Below are positions 4,960 to 5,081 of a DNA stretch of 5,081 nucleotides, one piece after another. The first letter of the stretch is position 1; each line of letters begins with the position of its first letter. The notes under the pieces are model-generated. The model searched no databases. It had not been told where the DNA came from and was given only the letters and a program-made list of their open reading frames with translations. Source of the DNA: an uncultured Flavobacteriales bacterium (lineage in GTDB: Bacteria > Bacteroidota > Bacteroidia > Flavobacteriales_D > SKUL01); assembly GCA_937911795.1 (NCBI GenBank), contig CALDPJ010000007.1, positions 1-5,081 on the forward strand. The letters run 5' to 3'. The position numbers were made by a program, and so were the translations under genes.

Positions 4960-5081
4960 TGTGTGATGGTGTTTTTCCGTGTTTTTGTGGGGCCTTCCCC
5001 AATTCTCCAATTTCGGCTTGGGGCTCCGATCTCCGCGTCCAAAAACGGGGGGGGTTTCCCCGGTAAAGCCCAATGGCGAAC
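4960..5081. promoter_or_regulatory. Leader of the Fur-family gene with G/C runs and competing hairpins
   Basis: About 120 bases upstream of the chosen GTG. No ATG occurs on the minus strand here. The in-frame translation is proline-, glycine- and charge-rich, uses rare-looking codons (CCC, AGG, CGG), and resembles no Fur N-terminus, so I read it as mostly untranslated. It contains G4 (4989-4992), C4 (4997-5000), G4 (5020-5023), G8 (5047-5054) and C4 (5058-5061). C4 at 4997 can pair with either flanking G4, and CCCCAA (4997-5002) is the exact complement of TTGGGG (5018-5023). No consensus promoter was recognised. Confidence 0.3.

Noticed and set aside
4989..5061. G-quadruplex on the plus strand
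   Set aside because: Four G4 blocks can be counted only by splitting the G8 run, and the other loops are over 20 bases, outside the usual range.
1..5081. CRISPR array, insertion sequence, toxin-antitoxin pair, defence genes, tRNA or rRNA
   Set aside because: No spaced direct repeats, transposase motifs, cloverleaf or rRNA-like segments were seen on either strand.

Overview
The window looks like chromosomal DNA from a member of the Bacteroidota. The grounds are a type IX secretion (T9SS) C-terminal sorting domain, two Bacteroidetes-type TonB proteins with the 'VLRGIGGG' / 'LPIRF' signature, a two-copy DUF4389 membrane protein, and A-rich leaders with no clear Shine-Dalgarno sequence. A marine or freshwater Flavobacteriales/Cryomorphaceae-like host is plausible, but that rank is only an inference.

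Layout. (1) Positions 1-857, + strand: the 3' part of a secreted protein with delta-60-like repeats and a T9SS sorting domain; its start lies outside the window. (2) Positions 873-910: a strong bidirectional terminator separating this gene from everything that follows, all of which is on the minus strand. (3) Positions 927-2875, minus strand: a tight three-gene unit, read in the order DUF4389 tandem membrane protein, DUF4870/Tic20-like membrane protein, M48 zinc metalloprotease. The last two overlap by one base (TAATG). (4) Positions 3021-3695, minus strand: a complete TonB energy transducer with membrane anchor and proline-rich linker. (5) Positions 3892-4401, minus strand: a second TonB-domain protein with no membrane anchor, whose first ~30 residues look like the start of a STAS domain. 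A good rho-independent terminator follows it. (6) From 4438 to the right end, minus strand: a Fur-family regulator, 36 bases upstream of the anchorless TonB and probably on the same transcript.

How it fits together. The Fur regulator and TonB genes point to metal-responsive outer-membrane transport. The M48 unit looks like an envelope module of two small multi-pass proteins and an anchored protease. Its role cannot be read from the sequence.

The most unusual object is the anchorless TonB. Its 5' end differs from the rest in domain type and in third-position base composition. This suggests that a deletion or recombination (or an assembly join) fused the start of a STAS gene behind fur to the linker and C-terminal domain of a tonB gene. 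No CRISPR array, insertion sequence, tRNA, rRNA or defence system is visible.
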